Assembly (NCBI RefSeq): GCF_021568795.1
Contig: NZ_JAKGUE010000002.1
Location: 62,001-126,000 of the forward strand
Reading direction: 5' to 3'
Length of the DNA: 64,000 nt
From: Dethiosulfovibrio faecalis
GTDB taxonomy: Bacteria > Synergistota > Synergistia > Synergistales > Dethiosulfovibrionaceae
Shown: positions 55,117 through 64,000 of the stretch, in pieces
Numbering within the stretch: position 1 is the stretch's first letter
Layout: each line of letters starts with the position of its first letter
The notes under the pieces: model-generated
The model's database searches: none
What the model saw: the letters and a program-made list of their open reading frames with translations, nothing else
What the model was told of the DNA's origin: nothing
Made by a program: the position numbers and the translations under genes

Positions 55117-56076
55117 ATGAAACGTATCGCAGTGCTCACCAGCGGGGGCGATGCTCCTGGCATGAACGCGGCAATAAGGGCCGTGACCAGGTCCGCCATA
55201 TACAACAAAGCCGAGGTCTACGGCGTGTTTCAGGGCTACGAGGGGCTTATGGATGGGGCCTTTCAACGCCTGGAGCCTCGAGACGTGGGGGGCATCATCC
55301 ACAGAGGGGGAACCATCCTGCGTACCGCCAGGAGCGAGAGGTTTCGGACCGACGAGGGGCTGGCCGATGCGGTGGCGTCTCTCGAGAGGCATTCCATAGA
55401 CGGACTGGTGGTGATAGGCGGTGACGGGTCTTTCAAGGGAGCCTATGAGCTCCATAAGCTGGGGGTGCCGGTGGTTGGCGTTCCCGGGACCATAGACAAC
55501 GATGTTGCCGGTACCGACGAGACCATAGGCTACGATACGGCCCTGAACACCGCCTTGGAGGCGGTCAAAAAGCTGAGAGACACGGCGTCCAGCCACGATA
55601 GGCTATTTATAGTTGAGGTCATGGGGAGAGAGGCCGGCTTTTTGGCCCTCAACGTGGCTGTAGCGAGCGGAGCCGAGTTCGTGGTGGTTCCGGAGAGAAG
55701 GTTCGACGTGGGGTTCCTCTGCGATAGGCTTCATCAGTCCAGAAAGGCGGGCAAGCAGCATTCGCTGATAGTGGTGGCCGAGGGGGCCATGTCCGCCGTG
55801 GAGCTTAAGGACAGGCTGAAGGATACCGGAGGCTACGACGCCAGGGTTACAGTTTTGGGTTATATCCAGCGGGGCGGTTCGCCCACCTCCTTCGACACCA
55901 TCCTGGCGTCTCGAATGGGAGCCTTCGCTGTCGATAGGCTGATGGAAGGGGAAAGTGGCATTATGGTAGGTACCGTGTGTCACGAGATGGTGGCCGCCCC
56001 TCTCAGCCGTTCCTGGGAGGGCAGAAAACCTCTCAATCCGGAATTGATAGAATTGGTGGACAGGCTCAGCATATGA
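55117..56076 (+). CDS. pfkA: ATP-dependent 6-phosphofructokinase
   Basis: The 319-residue enzyme has TSGGDAPGMNAAIRAV (ATP site), VIGGDGSFKGA with the Gly typical of ATP users rather than PPi users, and GTIDNDVAGTD with the catalytic Asp. The length equals that of bacterial PfkA. It phosphorylates fructose-6-P in glycolysis. The start codon is behind GGGAGGG. A DUF4392 gene overlaps its stop. Confidence 0.95.
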   Translation: MKRIAVLTSGGDAPGMNAAIRAVTRSAIYNKAEVYGVFQGYEGLMDGAFQRLEPRDVGGIIHRGGTILRTARSERFRTDEGLADAVASLERHSIDGLVVIGGDGSFKGAYELHKLGVPVVGVPGTIDNDVAGTDETIGYDTALNTALEAVKKLRDTASSHDRLFIVEVMGREAGFLALNVAVASGAEFVVVPERRFDVGFLCDRLHQSRKAGKQHSLIVVAEGAMSAVELKDRLKDTGGYDARVTVLGYIQRGGSPTSFDTILASRMGAFAVDRLMEGESGIMVGTVCHEMVAAPLSRSWEGRKPLNPELIELVDRLSI

Positions 56077-56927
56077 TGGGCATATTCGAATCTCTGGTCG
56101 GTTTGGTGGCGTCGAATCGTTCGGGGAGAGGCCCTGCCAGGCTCTGTTCTCCCTCTCTCATGTCCTCGGTGCTAAAGATTTTGACCAAGGCCCGCAGGGT
56201 CGCAGTGGTGACTGGATTTTTCATTCCCTCTGCCGGAGTTCCCGAGACGGACGGTCCCGGAGGTTCCGCCGCTTTGGCCAGGGCCGTCGATCTTTCCGGG
56301 CGAGAGTCGTCTTTGTGGACCGATGAGAGGTGTCTTTCCGTGGTGGCATCGGCGTCGAGAGCCATCGACGGCGTAGCCCCTCGAACGGCCTCAAACGGAT
56401 CCGATATATTGAGCTGGAAACCGGATCTTCTCGTCTATCTGGAGCGGCTTGGAAGGGCGGCGGACGGAGGGTATTACAACATGAGAGGGCAGGACGTGTC
56501 GTCCACGGCGGTCCCCTTGGATGACGCCGTTTTAACGAAGCCCGAGGGAGTTGTCGTTATCGGTGTCGGAGACGGCGGCAACGAGGCCGGGATGGGGAAC
56601 CTCAGACGAGAACTGGGGAAACTTACGCCGTCTTACGGCAGATTTCTCTCTGTGGTGGACTCTGACGCCCCGTTGCCGGTGGATGTCTCGGATTGGGGAG
56701 GATATGCCCTCGCCGGGGCCCTGTCTTTGAGTTGCGGTGAATGGTGTGGAGTGAACCCCGACGAGGTGGTCTCCATGATAAAAGCCGAGGTGGCTGCTGG
56801 TGCGGTGGACGGAGTCACTCTCAAAGGGGAGCCCTCGGTGGACGGCTTTCCTCTGGAGATTCAACGTTCCGTAGCGGCCGGTATCAGGGATGTTGTGGAG
56901 TCTCAGTTGTGCAGCCCGGTTCCCTGA
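56073..56927 (+). CDS. DUF4392 / D-glutamate cyclase-like protein
   Basis: The 284-residue protein shows the family motifs VVTGFFIPSAGVPETDGPGG near residue 50 and GVGDGGNEAGMGNL near residue 170. DUF4392 is the C-terminal domain of vertebrate D-glutamate cyclase; bacterial members are single-domain and little studied. ATG 56073 gives an ATGA-type overlap with pfkA, so it is co-transcribed with a glycolytic gene. Its 3' end overlaps the convergent gene by 25 bp. Confidence 0.78.
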   Translation: MMGIFESLVGLVASNRSGRGPARLCSPSLMSSVLKILTKARRVAVVTGFFIPSAGVPETDGPGGSAALARAVDLSGRESSLWTDERCLSVVASASRAIDGVAPRTASNGSDILSWKPDLLVYLERLGRAADGGYYNMRGQDVSSTAVPLDDAVLTKPEGVVVIGVGDGGNEAGMGNLRRELGKLTPSYGRFLSVVDSDAPLPVDVSDWGGYALAGALSLSCGEWCGVNPDEVVSMIKAEVAAGAVDGVTLKGEPSVDGFPLEIQRSVAAGIRDVVESQLCSPVP

Positions 56928-57394
56928 AGTCTACGTTTCAGAGTTGCCGAGAGAGGTAGGGCTATCGCAGCTCCTATTCCGGTCTGGACCATGTCGGTCA
57001 TGAGCTCTATCGGAGCGGCGGCCCAGCCGTAAAGCAACCCGGCGGATATGGAGTATCCCGCCGCCATGACCGTCGCTCCGGCGGCTATGGCTCTTATCTT
57101 TCCCGAAGGGGCCAGACGGCCTACCACATATCCTTCCAGGCCCTTTATAGTCAGGGTCAAAGGGGCCCATAGAGGGTATCCCAGTATAAGGTCCGCCAGG
57201 GCGGCCCCCAGGCCTCCGCAGACGGCTCCGTATCTCGGGCCCAGCAGTATCGCCACGGTGTAGATTATCCCCTCGCCCAAATTGAAATATAGCCTGAAAC
57301 CTGGGACCGGGGCACTGAGCATGGTGGCTCCCGTCACCATGGCAGCTGTTAAGGCTCCGAGCACGATTTTTCTGGTGGTTGTGACGTCAGTCAT
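56903..57394 (-). CDS. ECF transporter S component (substrate-binding membrane protein)
   Basis: The 163-residue, very hydrophobic protein has about five to six membrane segments. It also has the S-component pattern: a short cytoplasmic N-terminus, then LTAAMVTGATML, FNLGEGIIYTVAILLGPRYGAVCGGLGAALADL, and a late GYSISAGLLYGWAAA segment. S components pair with a shared EcfA/A'/T module, not present here, to import vitamins or metals. The substrate is unknown. It converges on, and overlaps, the DUF4392 gene. Confidence 0.75.
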   Translation of the reverse strand: MTDVTTTRKIVLGALTAAMVTGATMLSAPVPGFRLYFNLGEGIIYTVAILLGPRYGAVCGGLGAALADLILGYPLWAPLTLTIKGLEGYVVGRLAPSGKIRAIAAGATVMAAGYSISAGLLYGWAAAPIELMTDMVQTGIGAAIALPLSATLKRRLQGTGLHN

Positions 57395-57435
57395 GTTCGA
57401 TCTTCCTTTCTTTTCCCGGAAATATCTCTTTTAGC

Positions 57436-57465
57436 TTGCCTTGACCGTTCCATATCTGGTACTAT
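57436..57465 (+). promoter_or_regulatory. Possible promoter of the 57574 gene and rho
   Basis: TTGCCT (57436-57441) and TACTAT (57460-57465) are spaced 18 bp in the divergent gap, which otherwise holds nothing I recognise. Confidence 0.35.
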
Positions 57466-57573
57466 CTCTTTGTGGTGTTTTTCAGCTTCAGTATAGGGGG
57501 TCGCTCCCCATGTGGCTCGGTCCAGTTTTGAGGTTTTTGAAGCCTAGATTGGACCACTCCGGCCCGGAATGGT

Positions 57574-58044
57574 GTGTCATCGTTGAAAAGCGAAAAATCC
57601 TTTGCCCTCTTCGTGTTTTCCTCCATATTGTTCTTTGCCCTTTTTTTTCTGTGGATTACCTTTCATAGAGGACCTCTCGGAAGCGTCCGAATCGAGCGCG
57701 CCGTCGTATGTGTAGACGTGGACGATTCCGCCGTGCCCTATGGGGTTGGAGATCGTTTCTACTTCGGGGTTCGACAGCTATGTATGCTTATGGATTCTAC
57801 CGGGGGAGAAGATAACGATTCCGTTAGGCTTAGATGGTACTATCGTGGACAGTTGATACACGAGGAGATTCAGCTTCTAGGAGACGGAAGAGACGAGAGC
57901 AGGATGTTCTACCTATTGAGAGAGGACGGAGCTCCTCTGCCTCTGGGGGCTTATGAGATTCAGGTGGATCTGAACGATCGTCCGATCAGGAGGATTCCCT
58001 TCGCCGTTGTGGAGGGAAATGGGACCACCGCAAAATCAGAATGA
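57574..58044 (+). CDS. Membrane-anchored protein of unknown function
   Basis: The 156-residue product has one N-terminal transmembrane anchor (FALFVFSSILFFALFFLWITF, ~10-30) and a ~120-residue extracytoplasmic domain of alternating strands (VRLRWYYRGQLIHEEIQLL, GAYEIQVDLNDRPIRRIPFAV) that looks Ig-like or beta-sandwich. The start is GTG 57574 or TTG 57583. It lies 16 nt ahead of rho and may share its transcript. No family recognised. Confidence 0.65.
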   Translation: MSSLKSEKSFALFVFSSILFFALFFLWITFHRGPLGSVRIERAVVCVDVDDSAVPYGVGDRFYFGVRQLCMLMDSTGGEDNDSVRLRWYYRGQLIHEEIQLLGDGRDESRMFYLLREDGAPLPLGAYEIQVDLNDRPIRRIPFAVVEGNGTTAKSE

Positions 58045-58060
58045 GAGGAATCAGCGTGCA

Positions 58061-59407
58061 ATGACCCAAGAAAACAAAAATGTCAATATGGAGGGTGAAG
58101 GTGTGAGTTCCGATAGGGCCGATAACGGCAGGAACAACAAGAAAACCCCTCCTAGACCCCGTTTTACCTACGGCAACCTGGTCGCCATGACCCTGCCTGA
58201 TCTTCGAAAAATAGCCAAGGAGGCAGATCTGTCCGGTTTTTCCTCCCTTCGCAAGGATGATCTCATACTGGCTATTCTCGAATCCCAGGCTAGACAGATG
58301 AACACCCGTTTCGGCGGTGGCACACTGGAGGTTATGACCGACGGTTACGGTTTCCTTCGTCCTAAGGGACTACTTCCCAGCGACAACGATATATACGTTT
58401 CGGCGTCCCAGATAAGAAGGTTTGGACTGAGAAACGGAGACGTCATCTGGGGTATGGTAAGAAAACCCAGAGATCAGGAACACTACGAGGCCCTGCTCAG
58501 GGTCGAGGTCGTGAACTTTACCGATCCTGAGGCAGCCAAGCATCGCCCCCATTTCGGACAGTTAACCCCTATTTTCCCCGACGAAAAACTGAATCTGGAG
58601 ACCCATCCCAGAAAATTGGCCACTCGGCTGGTGGACCTCTTTTCTCCTATAGGAAAGGGACAGCGTTCTCTGGTGGTTTCCCCTCCCAAGGCGGGAAAGA
58701 CCACCATACTGAAGGATCTGGCCAACGCCGTTACTATCAATCACCCCGAGATAATCCTTATGGTTTTGCTCATAGACGAGCGTCCGGAAGAGGTAACCGA
58801 TATCGCTCGTTCCGTGGACGGCGAGATAATAGCCTCTACTTTCGACCGTCCTGCCGAGGAGCACATGAGGGTGGCGAATCTGGCGTTGGAGAAGGCCAAG
58901 AGGCTGGTGGAGGCTGGCAAGGACGTGGTGTTGCTTTTGGACTCCATAACCAGGTTGGCCAGGGCTTCCAACCTGACCGTCCCTCCTTCTGGACGTACCC
59001 TTTCTGGAGGAATGGACCCCGCTGCACTCTATTTTCCCAAGAGGTTCTTCGGAGCTGCCAGGAACATAGAGGAGGGGGGGAGCCTGACCATAATAGGAAC
59101 CGCTTTGGTGGATACGGGCAGTCGCATGGACGACGTCATCTACGAGGAGTTCAAGGGAACTGGCAACATGGAGATACATCTTTCGAGAAAGCTGGCGGAG
59201 CAGCGCATTTTCCCCGCCGTGGATATTGGACGTTCCGGAACGAGGAGGGAGGACCTCCTGCTTTCCGAGGACGATCTTCAGAGGATGTGGGGGCTCAGAC
59301 GAAAGCTGGCAAATGTGGACGAGGCCGGAGCTTTGAACCTTATAATAGATCGTCTGAGAAAGACTTCCGACAACGAGGAATTCCTGCAGGGAATCAAAAA
59401 GTCCTGA
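58061..59407 (+). CDS. rho: Transcription termination factor Rho
   Basis: The 448-residue protein has an N-terminal helical Rho-N domain ([25 protein letters not shown]), a cold-shock-like RNA-binding domain ([27 protein letters not shown]) and the RecA-like ATPase. In the ATPase, the P-loop SPPKAGKTT is near residue 210, followed by DERPEEVTD and the Q/R-loop regions. ATG 58061 is the likely start; it lies in a region with several in-frame starts. Rho is an RNA-dependent helicase that ends transcription. Confidence 0.96.
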   Translation: MTQENKNVNMEGEGVSSDRADNGRNNKKTPPRPRFTYGNLVAMTLPDLRKIAKEADLSGFSSLRKDDLILAILESQARQMNTRFGGGTLEVMTDGYGFLRPKGLLPSDNDIYVSASQIRRFGLRNGDVIWGMVRKPRDQEHYEALLRVEVVNFTDPEAAKHRPHFGQLTPIFPDEKLNLETHPRKLATRLVDLFSPIGKGQRSLVVSPPKAGKTTILKDLANAVTINHPEIILMVLLIDERPEEVTDIARSVDGEIIASTFDRPAEEHMRVANLALEKAKRLVEAGKDVVLLLDSITRLARASNLTVPPSGRTLSGGMDPAALYFPKRFFGAARNIEEGGSLTIIGTALVDTGSRMDDVIYEEFKGTGNMEIHLSRKLAEQRIFPAVDIGRSGTRREDLLLSEDDLQRMWGLRRKLANVDEAGALNLIIDRLRKTSDNEEFLQGIKKS

Positions 59408-59500
59408 TTTTTACTGAGTCTCGGGAGGGTTGCCTTTTTCGCTTTTCCCGTATATTGTAAAAGACGGCGGCGAGCTGTCGTTGAGGGAGCGTGGTGAAAT

Positions 59501-60967
59501 GTGAACAGAGGACCATCTAATGGGAGTTCATGGCATCTCGGTTTTATGACGATCGTGGTTATCATGCTTTGCGGGGCCTCTTTTCTGGCTTTTTTCGCCG
59601 GTGAAAGATCCGGCGAGAGCTGGGGGTATTCCGCTCCTTCCGATTCTGCCGGTGAGATCCCGTCTAGGTTCGTGGTCGTCGATATGTCCAGGGCCTTGGC
59701 GGCAATAAAGGGAGTTCACGGAGACGAGGAGGAGCCTACCGGTATAGGTCCCATCCCCTCCGATCCCATGTACCAGGAAGGGGAGGTTCTCCTGGAAGAG
59801 GTCTCCGCCGAGGAAGACCCCGTTCCGTTGTCTAAGCAGGGTATGGACGAGGGGGATCTCGACGATAGCCTCGGTTTGGACGAACTCAAGAGCGGTTCAA
59901 GGTCCGGTAAACTGGCCAGTCGGCTTGAACAATCGCCGGGCAAGGTGGACGCTATGGAGGGGGTAACTCTAGACGAAGTCTCTATCGTTTGGAAGGAGCA
60001 TTCGATAAAACCGGGAGAGACCCTTTTCGTGTTGGCTCAAAATTCGAATCTATCTCAGAGGGATATAATCAAGGCCAACGAACTCAAAAACCCTGACCGT
60101 CTTTCTTTGGGGCAGGTGTTGCTGCTTCCCCGTTCGCCTTCCGATGTGGACGCTACCTTGGACGAGGTCAGGCGAAGGAGGGAAAAGGAAAAGGCCAAGG
60201 AGGATAGGGTTGTTCCTTTCTCCACGAAAACCTACAAGGTCAAAAACGGGGACAGCCTCTGGAGCATATCCAACAAGTTCAACGTCACCATCGATACCTT
60301 GTTCAGCGCCAATGATCTCAGCGATCCGGATAAGCTTAAACCCGGCATGACATTGAAAATCCCTAACCAGGACGGAGTTTTTTATAAAGTCAAAAAGGGA
60401 GACACTTTAGGCAAGATTGCCTCCGCCTATTCGGTCGATATAAACAGAATAGTGGACACCAACGGTATAGAGCAGAAAAAGCTTATATCGGTGGGGCAGG
60501 AGCTTTTCCTCCCCGGAGCCAGCCAGGTGGCCGGAAGCTACAGTCAACCGGCATCCAGGAGCGGATCGGTGTCCCGTAGCAGCCGTTCGTTCCGTTGGCC
60601 CGTGGTCGGGAGGATAAACAGTCCCTTCGGATGGAGAAGGCATCCCATCTCGAAGAGAAGGTCTTTCCATACGGGCGTGGACATCAAGGCTTCCAGGCAT
60701 ACCAGGATACGTGCCGCCAGGTCCGGTCGAGTCGTATACGCCGGTTGGATGGGCGGTTACGGAAGGGTGGTAGTCGTGAAACACGACAGCACCTACAGCA
60801 CCCTTTACGCTCATTGTCAGAAGCTTTACGTGAGGAAGGGACAGAAGGTCTCGGCCGGAAAGGTCGTGGCGACCGTCGGCACCAGCGGAAGGTCCACCGG
60901 TCCCCATCTTCATTTCGAGATCCGGATCAACAACAAGCCGGTTAATCCTCTCAAGTATCTTCGGTGA
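59501..60967 (+). CDS. LysM / M23 peptidase, membrane-anchored cell-wall hydrolase or activator
   Basis: The 488-residue protein starts at GTG 59501 with one transmembrane anchor (~13-33). An acidic linker follows, then three LysM domains (IKPGETLFVLAQ, VKNGDSLWSISNKF, VKKGDTLGKIASAY), and a C-terminal M23 domain with the zinc ligands in HTGVDIKA and HLHFE plus TLYAHCQKL. All catalytic metal residues appear intact, so it could be an active endopeptidase rather than a degenerate NlpD/EnvC activator. Confidence 0.9.
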   Translation: MNRGPSNGSSWHLGFMTIVVIMLCGASFLAFFAGERSGESWGYSAPSDSAGEIPSRFVVVDMSRALAAIKGVHGDEEEPTGIGPIPSDPMYQEGEVLLEEVSAEEDPVPLSKQGMDEGDLDDSLGLDELKSGSRSGKLASRLEQSPGKVDAMEGVTLDEVSIVWKEHSIKPGETLFVLAQNSNLSQRDIIKANELKNPDRLSLGQVLLLPRSPSDVDATLDEVRRRREKEKAKEDRVVPFSTKTYKVKNGDSLWSISNKFNVTIDTLFSANDLSDPDKLKPGMTLKIPNQDGVFYKVKKGDTLGKIASAYSVDINRIVDTNGIEQKKLISVGQELFLPGASQVAGSYSQPASRSGSVSRSSRSFRWPVVGRINSPFGWRRHPISKRRSFHTGVDIKASRHTRIRAARSGRVVYAGWMGGYGRVVVVKHDSTYSTLYAHCQKLYVRKGQKVSAGKVVATVGTSGRSTGPHLHFEIRINNKPVNPLKYLR

Positions 60968-60989
60968 GGTAATGTAATCCCGATTCGGG

Positions 60990-61037
60990 TATAATCTGGG
61001 CGTGGGCCAGGTTCCCTGGTCCTGCCCTTTTTGTTTT
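60990..61037 (+). promoter_or_regulatory. Promoter plus hairpin terminator ahead of pyrG (possible attenuator)
   Basis: A perfect TATAAT (60990-60995) is followed within 10 bp by two GGGC runs. A hairpin GGGCCAGG / CCTGGTCC (61004-61022) is extended by GGGC (60998) pairing GCCC (61024), and then T6GT5. Any pyrG transcript from this promoter must cross the terminator. The layout recalls CTP-sensing attenuation of pyrG in Bacillus. The -35 is poor, and the hairpin might instead simply end the peptidase transcript. Confidence 0.5.
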
Positions 61038-61058
61038 TAAAATTTCAGGGGATGGTGA

Positions 61059-62666
<1,608 letters not shown>

Positions 62667-62691
62667 TTTTTTTGAGGAGGTTGTCTTGAAC

Positions 62692-63702
62692 ATGAACGAG
62701 CGAATTAAGGTATTTCTCGCTGTTGCGGCGATTTTTCTTATCTGTTCCGTGGCCTGGGCTTCCGACGAAGCTCCGGTTTTCAAACAGTTGGACGATATGG
62801 AAAAGATCGTATATGGGGAGGTCGGAACCGGAGGTCTGATAGATCGATTGAACCGTGTGGAGAAAACCCTCTTCGGAAGGGAGTTGCCGGGAACCGTGGC
62901 GGAGCGTCAGGCCGCATTGGCTCGTTTCGTAAGAGAGGGAACCGACACTCAGCCCTCGCTGTTGTTCAAGATGTCCATAGCGGAGTGGATAACCGAACAG
63001 GTTTCCACGCCGGAAAAACCGATAGTGGATAGAATAGGAGCTCTCGAGAGGAAGCTGGAGGGACAGCCCATGGAGGATGGCCCCTTGGCCATGAGGCTTG
63101 AGAGGATGCTGGGACTGCTGGTTTCCGAACCGGTACTGTGGTCCTCCGTGCCCGTTCCGGCAGGAACGGTAGTCAGGGTCTCTCTGTTGGATACGATATC
63201 CCCCTCTTCTGTCTCGGTCGGCGATACGGTGAAGGGCAAGCTAACTAGAGATTTGGTGGTTGGAAACGTTCTTGTAGCCCCGAAGGGCTCTTTGGTCGAA
63301 GGAGCGGTTTCGAGCGTGTCGAAGCCTAGGAGTTTCGGCCGTCCCGCCGAGGTGCGTTTTCTATTCGAGAGGCTTATTACTCCCTCGCCGAATTGGATCT
63401 CCCTATCGGTAGGAGAGGCTGCCAACGAGGCAGCCAAGGCCGAAAAGGCCCAGATAGCCGCGGTAGGAAGCTCCCTAGCAGGTGCCATCTTGCTAGGTCC
63501 TCTTGGTTTGGCCGGAGGTTTTCTGGTAAGGGGGGACGTTAAGGAGATTCCTGCCGGTTCCATCTTTCACATGGAGGTATCGGAGGAGACCCCGGTGTTG
63601 TCCTATCCCGTACCGGAAGGTCTGGTCAGTCTAATACAGGTACCGGTCGATCGATTGTCTCAGGATATAGAGCCGGCTGCCAGCGAGGTGGATAACCTGT
63701 GA
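62692..63702 (+). CDS. Exported protein of unknown function
   Basis: The 336-residue product has a signal peptide (VFLAVAAIFLICSVAWAS). A helical N-terminal portion is followed by a beta-domain (VPAGTVVRVSLLDTISPSSVSVGDTVKGKL), which resembles barrel-sandwich domains of secreted proteins, and a hydrophobic Gly-rich stretch near residues 260-285. TTG 62686 is closer to GAGGAGG, but ATG 62692 is also well placed. No family assigned. It overlaps the next gene by one base. Confidence 0.65.
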   Translation: MNERIKVFLAVAAIFLICSVAWASDEAPVFKQLDDMEKIVYGEVGTGGLIDRLNRVEKTLFGRELPGTVAERQAALARFVREGTDTQPSLLFKMSIAEWITEQVSTPEKPIVDRIGALERKLEGQPMEDGPLAMRLERMLGLLVSEPVLWSSVPVPAGTVVRVSLLDTISPSSVSVGDTVKGKLTRDLVVGNVLVAPKGSLVEGAVSSVSKPRSFGRPAEVRFLFERLITPSPNWISLSVGEAANEAAKAEKAQIAAVGSSLAGAILLGPLGLAGGFLVRGDVKEIPAGSIFHMEVSEETPVLSYPVPEGLVSLIQVPVDRLSQDIEPAASEVDNL

Positions 63703-64000
63703 TGGCTAAGGCGAGAGGTTTTTGTGCCGTCTTGGCCGCCGGGTGGATCACTGTGGCCCTGTGGACGACTCCGGCGTTGGCCGTAGACCTGGGAGACATT
63801 CTGAAAGACGTGGCAGGCGTGGCCGTCGGAGGATTCGTCATAGATAAGGTGGCGGGGCCGATAAACGACTTTATCAACACCGTTACCTTCAATAAGGGGG
63901 CCAAGGTGGAGGGGCATACCAAGGTCGTTCCCATAGTGTCTCTCGGTAGCGGAACCAGGATAGGTGCGGCCCAGGTCGCAGGTCCCAAAAAGGACGGCGT
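63702..64000 (+). CDS. Exported protein, truncated by the window end
   Basis: The first ~99 codons are present, with a signal peptide ending near LAVDLGDIL. A Gly/Val-rich segment (VAGVAVGGFVIDKVAGPIND) and a strand-rich part follow (VEGHTKVVPIVSLGSG). It is not recognised. ATG 63702 overlaps the preceding stop (TGATG), so the two exported proteins are made together. Confidence 0.6.
   Translation, partial: MAKARGFCAVLAAGWITVALWTTPALAVDLGDILKDVAGVAVGGFVIDKVAGPINDFINTVTFNKGAKVEGHTKVVPIVSLGSGTRIGAAQVAGPKKDG

Overview
The window reads as a chromosomal segment of a diderm, LPS-making, flagellated bacterium. The combination of LpxI-type lipid A genes, a short Omp85/BamA, an SLH-domain porin, a Firmicutes-like FlhF/FlhG/CheC/CheD/FapA motility block and extremely compact operons (ATGA/GTGA overlaps nearly everywhere) suggests the Synergistota, perhaps a Dethiosulfovibrio-like organism. 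That placement is an inference from gene content and order, not a database result. Almost all genes lie on the + strand. I see no insertion sequences, prophage, CRISPR or rRNA.

Layout. (1) 1-10.97 kb: the end of a motility operon: flhF (3' end), flhG, a PilZ protein, cheB, cheA, cheC, cheD, a FliA-type sigma factor, a FapA/DUF342 protein, three unrecognised small genes, an S1-domain protein and a DUF501 protein. (2) 10.97-11.30 kb: a promoter, tRNA-Lys(TTT), tRNA-Glu(TTC), tRNA-Thr(CGT) and a terminator. (3) 11.3-13.26 kb: a histidine phosphatase, a short sigma-70 factor and a one-TM protein with anti-sigma-like topology. (4) 13.28-36.4 kb: an envelope biogenesis operon: bamA, a putative outer-membrane partner, lpxD, lpxC, fabZ, lpxA, kdsC, an lptF/G permease, lpxI, lpxB, an LpxB paralogue, msbA, an lpxK fused to a third LpxB-like domain, kdsA, kdsD, waaA, an unknown gene, kdsB, larC, an ELM1-family protein and a GT4 glycosyltransferase. 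Together these cover UDP-GlcNAc to Kdo-lipid A, apart from the late acyltransferases, and export across the inner membrane.

(5) 36.4-51.2 kb: an O-antigen or surface glycan locus, the most interesting part. gmd, a GDP-sugar epimerase/reductase, a ColD-like PLP 3-dehydratase (His in place of the usual Lys) and manC form a complete predicted route from mannose-1-P to GDP-L-colitose. Next come a CgeB-like and a GT10 (fucosyltransferase-family) transferase. Directly downstream, rfbF, rfbG, rfbH, a YerF-like SDR and a YerE-like ThDP enzyme predict a CDP-linked branched 3,6-dideoxy sugar of the yersiniose type. The E3 reductase partner of RfbH is not in the window. A GT2 transferase and UDP-glucose dehydrogenase follow. 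Two dideoxysugar pathways therefore lie back to back.

(6) 51.2-64 kb: a minus-strand glycosyltransferase; a divergent promoter with a ~270-nt leader ahead of an abundant-looking SLH porin; an exported coiled-coil protein; pfkA; a D-glutamate-cyclase-like DUF4392 protein; a minus-strand ECF S component; a membrane-anchored protein; rho; a LysM/M23 envelope peptidase; pyrG behind a possible transcription attenuator; and two exported proteins of unknown function, the last cut by the window end.
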